Assembly (NCBI RefSeq): GCF_026410305.1
Contig: NZ_JAPMLQ010000001.1
Location: 704,435-768,434 of the forward strand
DNA length: 64,000 nucleotides
Source of the DNA: Sulfitobacter sp. F26204
Lineage (GTDB): Bacteria; Pseudomonadota; Alphaproteobacteria; Rhodobacterales; Rhodobacteraceae
Direction: 5' to 3'
Both the position numbers and the translations under genes were made by a program. The notes below the pieces were generated by a model, which saw only the letters and a program-made list of their open reading frames with translations, was not told the origin of the DNA and ran no database searches. The first letter of the stretch is position 1; every line of letters begins with the position of its first letter. Below, piece after piece: positions 16,343-25,389 of this stretch.

Positions 16343-17233
16343 ATGAAACGCCAACTCCCCCCTCTGAATGCGCTGCGCGCTTTTGAAGCCGCAGGCAGGC
16401 ATCAAAGTTTTTCGCGCGCCGCAGAGGAGTTGGATGTCAGCCATTCGTCGATCAGCCGACATGTGCGCGGACTGGAGGATCGCATGGGCGTCCAGCTCTT
16501 TCGCGATTTGCCCAGAGGGTTGGAGTTGTCGGAATATGGTGCCGCATATCTTGCGCAGGTCTCTCCAGCCTTTGATGCTATCGCTTCGGCCACCGAAAAC
16601 CTCGTCGAATTTCCACAGGGAACGGTGTGGGTAAATTCCGAGACATTGTTTGCGACCAAGTTATTGGTGCCGTTGTTGAAGAATTTTTCAGCCTTGCAAC
16701 CAGAAATCGAGATCAGGCTCGAAGCCTCGCGGCACCTGGCAAATTTGGCAAGATATGAGGCGGATCTGGCCATCCGGTTCGTGCGCCCGGAAAATCACTA
16801 TCCGGGATCCGAGTTGATTAGTGATGCGCCATTGCATCCTTATGCTGCCCCTTCATTGCTGCGTGCTCCTCTGACGTCGACGCGGGATATGCTGTCCTAT
16901 CCGTTGTTGCGGGACCGGACCAGCGGCACATGGGACGTCTGGTTTGCCCTGACTGGCGAGGTCGCACCGGAAGAAGTGCCGCAATCCACCTGGCGAATGT
17001 CGTCGGCCCTGGCGGTGGAGGCGGCAATTTCAGGGCAGGGGATATTGTTGGTCTCGGATGAGGTGGTCGCGGGGGAAGTGGCCGCAGGGCGTTTGGTGCG
17101 TCTTTCCGAGGTCGGATTTCGCGAGGGCGGTTACCATCTGGTGCTTGGTGAAAGCGTGTTGCGGCGCAAGGCCGTCCGGGTTTTCCGTGACTGGCTCATG
17201 GCGGAAACAGCGCAATGGCGGGATGCAGGATGA
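16343..17233 (+). CDS. LysR-family transcriptional regulator, GcvA-like
   Basis: A 296-aa regulator with the GcvA-group signature LPPLNALRAFEAAGRHQSFS at the N-terminus, VSHSSISRHVRGLEDRMGVQLFRD in the wing, and a substrate-binding domain ending in a long helix. GcvA-type LysR proteins often respond to amino acids or beta-lactam-related signals. The ATG at 16343 starts one residue class before the conserved KRQLPPL; a 13-residue extension is rejected. No adjacent structural gene is divergent except the DUF1127-like ORF. Confidence 0.88.
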   Translation: MKRQLPPLNALRAFEAAGRHQSFSRAAEELDVSHSSISRHVRGLEDRMGVQLFRDLPRGLELSEYGAAYLAQVSPAFDAIASATENLVEFPQGTVWVNSETLFATKLLVPLLKNFSALQPEIEIRLEASRHLANLARYEADLAIRFVRPENHYPGSELISDAPLHPYAAPSLLRAPLTSTRDMLSYPLLRDRTSGTWDVWFALTGEVAPEEVPQSTWRMSSALAVEAAISGQGILLVSDEVVAGEVAAGRLVRLSEVGFREGGYHLVLGESVLRRKAVRVFRDWLMAETAQWRDAG

Positions 17234-17358
17234 TAAACGATCAACCAGAAGGTTGAATGTGCAAAAGGGCTGGAAATGGTGTCTGTATTGGAAGACAGAA
17301 ATGCATGCCACTGATTAAATATAATGAAATCAGCCGGTTAATTGGGGTATCCCGGCCG

Positions 17359-17387
17359 TTGACTCCGTGCTGCAGCAACAGTAGCTA
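17359..17387 (+). promoter_or_regulatory. Putative sigma-70 promoter of the atp F0 operon
   Basis: TTGACT (17359-17364) and TAGCTA (17382-17387) are separated by exactly 17 bp and lie about 30 bp upstream of the atpI start. This is the only good -35/-10 pair in the 180 bp between the LysR gene and atpI. Confidence 0.5.
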
Positions 17388-17417
17388 GAGGCCTAGAATT
17401 CCAGTGGGGAATTGCAC

Positions 17418-17738
17418 ATGCCCGATCCAGACCTTCGAGAGCTTGAGGCCAAGATCAATGCTGCCAAAGCGCGATCGGCTCCTGCAAAACCCCACCAAGA
17501 AGAGCATTATTCTCAGGCGCAGCTTGCCTGGCGGATGGTGATTGAGCTTGTTGCCGGTCTGGGGATCGGTTTTGGCATCGGATACGGGTTGGATTGGCTG
17601 TTTGGCACCCTTCCCATATTCATGGTGCTGTTTGTAATGTTGGGGCTTGCGGCGGGGATCAAGACGATGCTCCGGTCTGCGCAGGAGATCCAGGATAAGA
17701 AGATAGCCGATATGGCTAAGAACGACGAAGGAGCCTGA
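17418..17738 (+). CDS. atpI: ATP synthase accessory protein AtpI
   Basis: A 106-aa membrane protein with two helices (about residues 38-60 and 66-86) flanked by charged ends, matching AtpI, which helps assemble the c-ring and heads F0 operons. The ATG at 17418 ([10 protein letters not shown]) was preferred to a TTG two codons earlier. It is followed by atpB after 1 bp. Confidence 0.9.
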   Translation: MPDPDLRELEAKINAAKARSAPAKPHQEEHYSQAQLAWRMVIELVAGLGIGFGIGYGLDWLFGTLPIFMVLFVMLGLAAGIKTMLRSAQEIQDKKIADMAKNDEGA

Positions 17739-17739
17739 A

Positions 17740-18498
17740 ATGGCCACAGAAACACACGGCGCAGAAGAAGGCGGTCTCGTCTTCCACCCGATGGATCAGT
17801 TCATCGTTGAGCCATTTTTTGGCGGTACGGATGTTGCTTGGTACACGGTGACCAACGCCACGGTCTGGTCTTTCCTTGCGGTTCTCGCCACCTTCCTGTT
17901 GCTGGTTTTGGGTAGTTCCAAGCGATCAGTCATTCCGTCGCGGATGCAGTCGGTTGCTGAGCTGGCTTATGGCTTTGTCTATAAAATGGTCGAAGACATC
18001 TGCGGCAAGGAAGGGGTCAAGTATTTCCCCTACATCATGACACTGTTCATGTTCATCGTTTGCGCCAACTTTCTTGGCCTGCTGCCTGCCTCCTTCACGC
18101 CGACCGCCCATTTTGCCGTGACCGTGGTTCTGGCGATGGCGGTATTCCTGACCGTGACCATACTCGGATTTGTAAAGAACGGTGCTGCATTCCTGGGGCT
18201 GTTCTGGGTCGCATCCGCGCCACTGGCGCTGCGTCCTGTTCTGGCAGTGATCGAACTGATTTCGTATTTCGTGCGTCCCGTCAGCCACTCCATTCGTTTG
18301 GCTGGTAACGTTATGGCAGGCCATGCTGTGATCAAGGTTTTTGCCGGCTTTGCCGCACTGACCGTTGTTTCGCCTTTTGCGATCCTCGGCATCACGGCGA
18401 TGTACGGTCTGGAAGTCCTCGTGTCCTTCATTCAGGCCTATGTCTTTACCATTCTAACATGCGTGTACCTCAAGGACGCGCTGCATCCATCACACTAA
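17740..18498 (+). CDS. atpB: ATP synthase F0 subunit a
   Basis: A 252-aa integral membrane protein that forms the proton half-channels beside the c-ring. It shows the conserved helix with [18 protein letters not shown], where the essential arginine sits (SIRLAGN), and a final helix [18 protein letters not shown]. Residues 1-30 hold the HPMDQF motif common at the start of subunit a. It is second in the F0-only operon. Confidence 0.96.
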   Translation: MATETHGAEEGGLVFHPMDQFIVEPFFGGTDVAWYTVTNATVWSFLAVLATFLLLVLGSSKRSVIPSRMQSVAELAYGFVYKMVEDICGKEGVKYFPYIMTLFMFIVCANFLGLLPASFTPTAHFAVTVVLAMAVFLTVTILGFVKNGAAFLGLFWVASAPLALRPVLAVIELISYFVRPVSHSIRLAGNVMAGHAVIKVFAGFAALTVVSPFAILGITAMYGLEVLVSFIQAYVFTILTCVYLKDALHPSH

Positions 18499-18558
18499 TT
18501 CGGGCGAAACCTTACACCCGTCCTAATACTCAACTTCCAACTTAATAGGAGAATTCTC

Positions 18559-18783
18559 ATGGAAGGCGAACTCGCACACATCGGCGCAGGTCTGGCAGCA
18601 ATCGGTTCCGGCGCAGCCGCAATCGGTGTTGGTAACGTTGCAGGCAACTTTTTGGCCGGCGCATTGCGCAACCCATCCGCTGCTGCATCTCAGACAGCAA
18701 CATTGTTCATCGGCATCGCCTTTGCAGAAGCTCTGGGGATCTTCGCATTCCTCGTCGCTCTGCTGTTGATGTTTGCTGTTTAA
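18559..18783 (+). CDS. atpE: ATP synthase F0 subunit c
   Basis: A 74-aa hairpin of two transmembrane helices. Helix 1 carries the glycine-rich packing motif ([17 protein letters not shown]), the loop is RNPS, and helix 2 holds the proton-binding carboxylate E57 in FAEALGIF. The rotor ring is built of many copies. AGGAG lies just upstream of the ATG. The 60-bp gap to atpB and 80-bp gap to atpF' give room for the translation control needed for its high stoichiometry. Confidence 0.97.
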   Translation: MEGELAHIGAGLAAIGSGAAAIGVGNVAGNFLAGALRNPSAAASQTATLFIGIAFAEALGIFAFLVALLLMFAV

Positions 18784-18865
18784 GCTCCGGTAACGACATT
18801 CTTGCGTGCGGACAGGGGCAGCCCCCTGTCCGCTTGTGGGCCCCCGTTTCCAAGGAGAAGCCGAA

Positions 18866-19426
18866 ATGGCAACGAATACACAAAGTGATGGTTTGGCTGA
18901 TGCCGTAGGAGTTGATATGGCAGAACACGCCAGCACACCCGGTATGCCCCAGTTAGATTTTTCGCATTGGGGCAACCAGATTTTCTGGCTCGTGCTCGCA
19001 CTGATTGCGATTTACCTGATCCTGTCACGGGTCGCCTTGCCCCGCATCGGTGCGGTATTGGCAGAGCGGTCGGGCACGATCACCAATGATCTGGCCGCGG
19101 CCGAAGATCTCAAGGCCAAAGCGGTTGAGGCTGAAGCTGCCTATAACAAGGCGCTTGTGGATGCTCGTGCAGAGGCACAAAACATCGTAGAGCGTGCAAA
19201 AGCAGAGATCAAAGCCGACCTTGATGTTGCCATTGCCAAAGCCGACGCAGAAATCTCAGCCAAGGCGGTAGAATCCGAAAAGGCGATCGCAGAAATTCGC
19301 ACCTCCGCCATGGAGAACGTCAAGATTGTGGCGAAAGACACCGCGAAAGAAATCGTTGCTGCCCTGGGTGGCAAGGCCGATGCCAAGACGATCAATGCGG
19401 CCATTGATGCCCGGTTGAAAGGATGA
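18866..19426 (+). CDS. atpX: ATP synthase F0 subunit b'
   Basis: A 186-aa peripheral-stalk subunit: one N-terminal membrane helix (about residues 37-57, [19 protein letters not shown]) and a long Ala/Glu/Lys coiled coil. Photosynthetic-type alphaproteobacteria carry two different b subunits; this is the b' copy, with an N-terminal extension ([16 protein letters not shown]). AAGGAG lies before the ATG at 18866. Its stop overlaps the next gene by ATGA. Confidence 0.92.
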   Translation: MATNTQSDGLADAVGVDMAEHASTPGMPQLDFSHWGNQIFWLVLALIAIYLILSRVALPRIGAVLAERSGTITNDLAAAEDLKAKAVEAEAAYNKALVDARAEAQNIVERAKAEIKADLDVAIAKADAEISAKAVESEKAIAEIRTSAMENVKIVAKDTAKEIVAALGGKADAKTINAAIDARLKG

Positions 19427-19992
19427 AGCAGATGCGTTTGACCCTGACCACCGCCTTTGGTGCCCTGCTTGCGACACCCGCTTTTGCGGCATCCGGACCG
19501 TTCTTTTCGCTCGGCAATACCGACTTTGTGGTACTGTTGGCCTTTTTGCTGTTCATCGCCGTGTTGTTCTATTTCAAAGTGCCCAGCCTTCTTGGTGGCA
19601 TGTTGGACCAGCGCGCCGAAGGGATCAAATCCGAGTTGGAAGAAGCCCGACGCTTGCGTGAAGAAGCACAGACCTTGCTGGCCTCTTACGAGCGCCAGCA
19701 AAAAGAAGTGCAGGAAAAAGCTGACCGCATCGTAGCCGCGGCAAAGGAAGAAGCAACAGCAGCCGGCATTCAGGCCCGTGCCGATCTGGAAAAATCTGTC
19801 GCCCGTCGTTTGACGGCCGCAGAAGAACAGATTGAATCGGCCCAATCCGCCGCGATCAAGGAAGTCCGTGATCAAGCGGTTGTCATCGCTGTTGCAGCGG
19901 CCCGTGATGTGATTGCCAAGCAGATGTCAGCCGCAGCGGGCAACGCGTTGATTGACGATGCGATTGCGCAGGTTGATAGCAAGCTACACTGA
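19423..19992 (+). CDS. atpF: ATP synthase F0 subunit b
   Basis: A 189-aa second stalk subunit with an N-terminal cleavable-looking segment (ATPAFA), a membrane helix (about residues 30-50, [18 protein letters not shown]) and a coiled coil rich in EEA/AEE repeats. It pairs with b' to form the heterodimeric stator. The start overlaps the b' stop; an internal ATG 9 bp later is the alternative. A strong terminator follows, closing the F0 operon. The F1 genes are elsewhere. Confidence 0.94.
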   Translation: MKQMRLTLTTAFGALLATPAFAASGPFFSLGNTDFVVLLAFLLFIAVLFYFKVPSLLGGMLDQRAEGIKSELEEARRLREEAQTLLASYERQQKEVQEKADRIVAAAKEEATAAGIQARADLEKSVARRLTAAEEQIESAQSAAIKEVRDQAVVIAVAAARDVIAKQMSAAAGNALIDDAIAQVDSKLH

Positions 19993-20015
19993 GTCCAATT
20001 TTAAACGTAAAGACA

Positions 20016-20046
20016 AAAGCCTCGGTGTAACTGCCGGGGCTTTTTT
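20016..20046 (+). terminator. Intrinsic terminator of the F0 operon
   Basis: AAGCCtCGG and CCGgGGCTT form a nine-pair stem with one mismatch, a short loop, and a run of six T's on the plus strand, 24 bp after the atpF stop. Confidence 0.88.
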
Positions 20047-20069
20047 CGTTTGGGGCGGGGAAATTCCGG

Positions 20070-20837
20070 TCAATCACCAACTTCATGTTGTAGGCGTTGG
20101 CGCGCAATGTCTTCGTTACGTCTGGCCTTGGTATGGTCTGCCAACACAGTCTTCACGAAATCCAGATGCGCTTCGACCGTGAAACGTGCCGCATCACTGT
20201 CGCGGCGTTGCAGCGCAACGTTGATCAGACGGTGTTGATCCAAGAGGGCGGCGCGGCTGGTGCGCTGTTTGAACATGACCTGCCGGTTGTAAAAAACGCC
20301 GCCGCGCAACAGTTCATACATCGACCGCATCATATGCAGCATCACAACATTATGGCTGGCTTCGATGATCGCCATATGGAATTGCGCATCCAGTTGCGCT
20401 TCTTCCTCGGCATCGCGTTTGTTATGGGCCGTTTCCATCTTCTTGAAGATGGCGTCAACAACGGCCAAATCGGTATCCGACCCATATTTCGTTGCGCGTT
20501 CTGCCGCCAGTGCCTCAAGGTCGCGACGAAAGGACAGGTAGTCAGCTACCGCCTCGTCATGGCGCGCGAAAAGGTCAATCAATGCAGGAGAAAAGGCACT
20601 GCCCAATACATCAGCGACATAGACTCCAGCACCGGGTTTCGCATTAAGCAGCCCGGCAGTTTGCAGCCTGGAGATTGCATCACGTAACGAAGGGCGCGAG
20701 ACCTGTAGACGGTCAGCCAATTCCCGTTCGGGCGGCAGACGTTCACCGGCGCGCAGGATCCCTCGCAGGATGAGCAGTTCAATCTGACGGATCACTGCAT
20801 GCGAGAGTTTCTCTGAAACGACGGGGCGAAAGGGCAT
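20070..20837 (-). CDS. GntR-family regulator, FadR/PdhR subfamily
   Basis: A 255-aa protein with an N-terminal GntR winged helix (about residues 8-72; LLILRGILRAGERLPPERELADRLQVSRPSLRDAISRL is the classic pattern) and a C-terminal all-helical FCD domain with the D..FH...H metal/effector positions (QLDAQFHMAIIEASHN and DQHRLI). Members sense pyruvate, glycolate, lactate or similar acids. The regulated gene is not obvious: no metabolic gene adjoins it. An upstream palindrome suggests autoregulation. Confidence 0.9.
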   Translation of the reverse strand: MPFRPVVSEKLSHAVIRQIELLILRGILRAGERLPPERELADRLQVSRPSLRDAISRLQTAGLLNAKPGAGVYVADVLGSAFSPALIDLFARHDEAVADYLSFRRDLEALAAERATKYGSDTDLAVVDAIFKKMETAHNKRDAEEEAQLDAQFHMAIIEASHNVVMLHMMRSMYELLRGGVFYNRQVMFKQRTSRAALLDQHRLINVALQRRDSDAARFTVEAHLDFVKTVLADHTKARRNEDIARQRLQHEVGD

Positions 20838-20851
20838 GCGAAATCCTTGAA

Positions 20852-20872
20852 TTGGTTAGATCATATGACCAA
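20852..20872. promoter_or_regulatory. Palindromic site upstream of the GntR gene, possible operator
   Basis: TTGGT-n11-ACCAA, with a central TCATATGA palindrome, lies 15-35 bp upstream of the GntR start. FadR-subfamily proteins typically bind short T.GT...AC.A sites, so this is a reasonable autoregulatory site. Confidence 0.45.
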
Positions 20873-20962
20873 AAAATGGCTGTAGCAATGGTTGGGGAAC
20901 CAACAAGGGACGAGGTGTAATGGGTTAAAAGGTTGTTAACCTCGCCGGTTGATAATTCAGCG

Positions 20963-21361
20963 ATGCGGTATCTTTTTATTTGTTTTATTTTTCTTTCCGC
21001 CTGCAATACACCCAGTCCTGCGTTCCGCGGTCTGCCTTACACGCGGATCAGTGTTGAAGAGTCTACCTTTGATGTCCGGATAAGCGGCCAGCGGGCAGAG
21101 GCGATCCGCATCAATCAAGAATATGCGCCACGTTTTGGCGTGATCAGACATCGTGCAGCCTATGCGATGGCAAGGGTCAGCGGATGCCGCGTTGTCACGG
21201 TGACGGGGGATCAGGCACAGGCCTTTGGCCGCTTGGCCTGTGGCAAGCGGAGGGTGATAGAACGCGACGATCCCATGACGCTCGACTGTGTGCCGGTGCG
21301 CGGGTCGGGGATCCGTGAGATCGGGCAAATACGAATTGATTTGGATTGTGATGCGGCCTAA
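20963..21361 (+). CDS. Small lipoprotein of unknown function
   Basis: A 132-aa protein with a lipoprotein signal: a hydrophobic N-terminus and lipobox LSAC at residues 11-14, so Cys14 would be lipidated. The mature domain has three further cysteines (SGCRVV, RLACGK, LDCVP/LDCDAA) and a beta-rich pattern. I cannot assign a family. The ATG at 20963 was preferred to a frame start ten residues earlier. It precedes smc by about 120 bp. Confidence 0.7.
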   Translation: MRYLFICFIFLSACNTPSPAFRGLPYTRISVEESTFDVRISGQRAEAIRINQEYAPRFGVIRHRAAYAMARVSGCRVVTVTGDQAQAFGRLACGKRRVIERDDPMTLDCVPVRGSGIREIGQIRIDLDCDAA

Positions 21362-21481
21362 ATCCGCCATATCTTGTGGATAACTCTTTTCATTCCCCTT
21401 TCCCTTGTGGCGATTGCTTGACATGAGGGTCGTCGCGCCCGCATTTTGTACCACGCAGGAATCATCGGAGCCTTCGCAGAA

Positions 21482-24400
21482 GTGCGTTTTTCCAAACTCA
21501 GATTGACAGGCTTCAAAAGCTTTGTGGACCCGACGGACCTTATCATCGCGGATGGTTTGACAGGTGTTGTGGGTCCCAATGGCTGTGGTAAATCGAACTT
21601 GCTTGAGGCTTTGCGCTGGGTGATGGGGGAAAACCGCCCCACGGCGATGCGTGGGGGCGGGATGGAAGACGTGATTTTCGCCGGTGCGTCAACCCGTCCG
21701 GCCCGTAACTTTGCCGAAGTCGCGTTGCATATCGATAATTCAGAACGGTTGGCACCTGCCGGGTTCAATGACAATGATAGTCTCGATATTGTGCGCCGGA
21801 TCACCCGCGACGTTGGCAGCGCCTATAAGGCGGCAGGCAAAGATGTGCGGGCTCGGGATGTTCAAATGCTGTTTGCCGATGCCTCGACTGGGGCACATTC
21901 CCCGGCCCTGGTCCGGCAGGGGCAGATCGCAGAGCTGATCAACGCCAAACCCAAGAACCGGCGCCGTATTTTGGAAGAGGCGGCAGGGATTTCCGGGCTT
22001 TATCAACGTCGCCATGAGGCAGAACTGAAATTGAACGGTGCCGAGGCCAACCTCGCACGGGTTGATGATGTGATCGAGCAGTTGGCCGCCCAGTTGAGCC
22101 AGTTGGCACGTCAGGCACGACAGGCAGCACGTTATCGTGAGATAGGCAATGCCCTGCGGAAGGCCGAAGGCATGCTGCTGTTTCGGCGCTGGCGGGAAGC
22201 AGAAGATGCTTGTGCCTCGGCGGTTGAGGAGTTGCGCCTCCGTGTGACAGTGGCGGCGCAGGCACAAGGCGCGGTTCTGGGCGCGGGGAAAACGCGACAG
22301 GTGGCAGAAGAGGCACTTCCGCCCCTTCGAGAGGAAGATGCGATTGCGGCCGCGGTTTTGCAAAGATTGGCAGTGCAGCGCGACACCTTGAATGATCAGG
22401 AAGCCCGCGCACAACAGACCATCGACACGCTGCAAGGACGTATCGCCCAACTGGCAAAAGACATTGACCGAGAGAGCGGACTGAACCGCGATGCGGGTGA
22501 CACGATCGAGCGATTGGAGTGGGAAGCCCGCGAGCTTGCCAAAGCAGGCGAGGGACACAAGGAGGCACTTGAGGAGGCTTCGCTAGCAGCGCAGGAAGCT
22601 GCGGGTGTGTTACAGGCACGCGAGAATGATCTGTCGCAACAAACCGAAGATGTCGCACGTTTGGCGGCGCGGCATGGTTCCGCCGAACGGTTGCTGGATG
22701 ACAGCCGCAAGACCCAGAAGAAATCTGAAAGCGAGGCGCAAAAGGCGCAACAGGCGGCAGAGCAGAGCCGCGCAACACTTGATCAGGCCAAGGCCGGTTT
22801 CGAAGCCGCGCATCAGGCCGAGATCGCAGCGGTGGCCGAGTCGACCGCTGCCGAAGCGGCATTGATCGAAGCGGAAGAAGCGCGGGCTGAGACACAGAGC
22901 CGCGAGGCGGATGCCCGCGCCGAACGTTCCGAGGCCGAAGGAGAGATGAATGCACTGAGGGCCGAAGTGGCAGCCCTTGCCAAGCTGGTGGAGCGTGATA
23001 CCGCAGAAGGCGGTCAGATTCTTGACCGACTCCAGGTGGAACACGGGTTTGAAAAGGCATTGGGTGCGGCCCTCGCCGATGATTTGCGGGCACCGCAGGT
23101 CGAAGCGGATGGTCCGTCCGGATGGGCGGTTTTGCAAACCTATGATCAGGAACAGGCGCTCCCGTCTGGTGTTACGCCACTGTCGCTTCATGTGTCGGTG
23201 CCCGAGGTTCTGTCACGCAGGATGGGTCAGATCGGGCTGGTTGATTCCGATGAAGGACCGTCCTTGCAGGCGGCCCTGTTGCCGGGACAGCGTCTGGTGT
23301 CGCTCGAAGGTGATTTTTGGCGTTGGGACGGGTTCCGCGCCTGGGCCGAGGATGCGCCCTCAGCAGCGGCATTGCGATTGCAACAATTGAACCGGCTTGA
23401 GGTTCTAAAACAAGCCTTGGAACAAGCCAGCCAAAAGGCTGAAGGTGCGCGAGCCGCGCATGACAGTTTGACCCGGACACTCTCGGAACAGACCGAGGCT
23501 GACAAACGTGCACGCGATGCCCGTCGGACTGCGGATCGTGCCGTGGCCGATGCGGGACGGGCGCTGAGCCGGGTTGAAGCCGACCGCAACCTTGCAGAAG
23601 GTCGCCTGGAAAGCCTTGGTCTGGCAGTCAAACGTCACGAAGACGAGGCGATGGCGGCACGTGGCCGCGTGCTCGAAGCTGAACGCGCTCTGGCCGAACT
23701 TGGCGATCTGGACGAAGCGCGCGCAGGAATCGAGGATTTGCGCATGACGGTTGAGGCCGCCCGCATCACAATGATGTCGCGCCGCTCAACCCATGACGAG
23801 TTGCGCCGTGAAGGCGAGGCGCGGGTGAAACGGACGCAAGAAGTCACCAAAGAACTGAGCGGCTGGCGTCATCGTCTGGAGACCGCAGAAAAGCGCAGCG
23901 CAGAGTTGATCGAACGCAAGACAGTGTCCGAGGCAGAACTGAAAGAAGCCTGTGCCGCACCGGCAGAAATTGCGACCAAACGCGATGAACTGACCGATGC
24001 GATCGGCACTGCCGAAGCGCGCAAGACCGAAGCGGCTGATGCGCTGTCCAAAGCAGAAGCTGCTCTGCGCGACGCTACAGCGACTGAACGCGAGGCAGAG
24101 CGCGAGGCGTCGGAAGCGCGTGAAGCGCGCGCACGGTCGGATGCCCGTGCAGAGGCGGCAAAAGAGACTGCAGCGGCAGCAGCGGAACGGATAATCGAAG
24201 ACTGCCAGATGACACCAGAGCAATTGCTGGGCACACTGGACACCACATCAGATCAAATACCTGATGCCGGTGGCCTGGAAGCGGATGTGAACAGGTTGAA
24301 ACGGCAGCGTGATGCCTTGGGTGCCGTGAACCTGCGGGCTGAAGAAGATGCCAAAGAGGTGCAGGAAGAGTACGATAACCTGACCGGTGAAAAGGCGGAT

Positions 24401-24937
24401 CTGGAAGAAGCGATCAAGACTCTGCGCTCTGGCATTGCCAGCTTGAATCGTGAAGGACGCGAACGTCTGCTGACGGCGTTCGAGCAGGTCAATTCCAATT
24501 TCTCCATGCTGTTTACCCATCTGTTCGGCGGGGGCGAGGCCAGTCTTGTTATGGTTGAATCCGACGATCCGCTGGAGGCGGGGCTGGAGATCATGTGCCA
24601 ACCTCCCGGCAAGAAGTTGAGCACCCTTAGCCTGTTGTCAGGGGGGGAACAGACCTTGACTGCGATGGCCTTGATTTTTGCGGTGTTTCTGGCCAATCCC
24701 GCGCCGATTTGTGTGCTTGACGAAGTTGATGCGCCGCTGGATGACGCCAATGTCACGCGGTTCTGTGATTTGCTCGATGAGATGTGTCGTCAGACCGATA
24801 CGCGGTTTTTGATCATCACGCACCATGCAGTGACGATGGCGCGCATGGACCGTCTGTTCGGTGTGACGATGGCAGAACAAGGCGTCAGTCAGCTTGTCTC
24901 GGTTGACCTTAAGAAAGCGGAAACTCTGGTCGCCTGA
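21482..24937 (+). CDS. smc: Chromosome segregation protein SMC
   Basis: A 1151-aa SMC ATPase that, with ScpA and ScpB, compacts and separates sister chromosomes. The N-terminal head has Walker A GPNGCGKSN at residues 31-39. Two very long Ala/Glu/Arg coiled coils flank a hinge around residues 500-640. The C-terminal head has the ABC signature LSGGEQTLTAMAL near residue 1050 and Walker B ICVLDEVDAPLDDANV. A GTG start at 21482 (MRFSKLRLTGFKSF) fits the family; a longer frame from a TTG adds 12 doubtful residues. Confidence 0.96.
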   Translation: MRFSKLRLTGFKSFVDPTDLIIADGLTGVVGPNGCGKSNLLEALRWVMGENRPTAMRGGGMEDVIFAGASTRPARNFAEVALHIDNSERLAPAGFNDNDSLDIVRRITRDVGSAYKAAGKDVRARDVQMLFADASTGAHSPALVRQGQIAELINAKPKNRRRILEEAAGISGLYQRRHEAELKLNGAEANLARVDDVIEQLAAQLSQLARQARQAARYREIGNALRKAEGMLLFRRWREAEDACASAVEELRLRVTVAAQAQGAVLGAGKTRQVAEEALPPLREEDAIAAAVLQRLAVQRDTLNDQEARAQQTIDTLQGRIAQLAKDIDRESGLNRDAGDTIERLEWEARELAKAGEGHKEALEEASLAAQEAAGVLQARENDLSQQTEDVARLAARHGSAERLLDDSRKTQKKSESEAQKAQQAAEQSRATLDQAKAGFEAAHQAEIAAVAESTAAEAALIEAEEARAETQSREADARAERSEAEGEMNALRAEVAALAKLVERDTAEGGQILDRLQVEHGFEKALGAALADDLRAPQVEADGPSGWAVLQTYDQEQALPSGVTPLSLHVSVPEVLSRRMGQIGLVDSDEGPSLQAALLPGQRLVSLEGDFWRWDGFRAWAEDAPSAAALRLQQLNRLEVLKQALEQASQKAEGARAAHDSLTRTLSEQTEADKRARDARRTADRAVADAGRALSRVEADRNLAEGRLESLGLAVKRHEDEAMAARGRVLEAERALAELGDLDEARAGIEDLRMTVEAARITMMSRRSTHDELRREGEARVKRTQEVTKELSGWRHRLETAEKRSAELIERKTVSEAELKEACAAPAEIATKRDELTDAIGTAEARKTEAADALSKAEAALRDATATEREAEREASEAREARARSDARAEAAKETAAAAAERIIEDCQMTPEQLLGTLDTTSDQIPDAGGLEADVNRLKRQRDALGAVNLRAEEDAKEVQEEYDNLTGEKADLEEAIKTLRSGIASLNREGRERLLTAFEQVNSNFSMLFTHLFGGGEASLVMVESDDPLEAGLEIMCQPPGKKLSTLSLLSGGEQTLTAMALIFAVFLANPAPICVLDEVDAPLDDANVTRFCDLLDEMCRQTDTRFLIITHHAVTMARMDRLFGVTMAEQGVSQLVSVDLKKAETLVA

Positions 24938-24982
24938 GTTGGCAGGGACCGGCTCGCATCAACCTGTGACACGCCCAATAGT

Positions 24983-25372
24983 TTAACTGGTGGCTTCGAT
25001 TGGTCCACCTGCTTTTTCCCAGCCGCTGAAACCCTCTTTCAGGTGTGCTGCGTCAAATCCCATGTCCTGCAACGTGGCCACAGAGATGGCAGAACGCCAT
25101 CCGGATGCGCAGTGAAAAACAAACTTTTTGTCCTGGGCAAAAACATCCTTGAAATAGGGGCTCTCAGGGTCGACCCAGAATTCCAACATTCCGCGGGGGC
25201 AATGAAAACTGCCGGGAATAAATCCAGAGCGGGCGCGCTCGCGAGGGTCGCGCAGGTCGACGATCTGAACCGCGGGGTCATTCACCATCGCAATAGCATC
25301 CGCCGTTTCGATTTCTTCGATACGGGCGCGGGCATCGGCGACCATCTGTGCTGCAGTTTTCTTGAGAGCCAT
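24983..25372 (-). CDS. Rhodanese-domain sulfurtransferase
   Basis: A 129-aa single rhodanese domain with VQIVDLRDPRERARSGFIPGS and the active-site loop HCASGWRS, whose Cys88 would carry the persulfide. Single-domain rhodaneses move sulfane sulfur or detoxify cyanide/thiosulfate; the partner is unknown. The start at MALKKTAAQM was chosen over a longer frame of 17 residues. It is convergent with smc and follows the transglycosylase gene by 17 bp. Confidence 0.9.
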   Translation of the reverse strand: MALKKTAAQMVADARARIEEIETADAIAMVNDPAVQIVDLRDPRERARSGFIPGSFHCPRGMLEFWVDPESPYFKDVFAQDKKFVFHCASGWRSAISVATLQDMGFDAAHLKEGFSGWEKAGGPIEATS

Positions 25373-25389
25373 GAGATCTGTCCTTTGGG

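Noticed and set aside
21740..23191. Long minus-strand frames opposite smc
   Set aside because: They lie wholly inside smc and have biased, low-complexity composition, typical of antisense to GC-rich coiled-coil codons.
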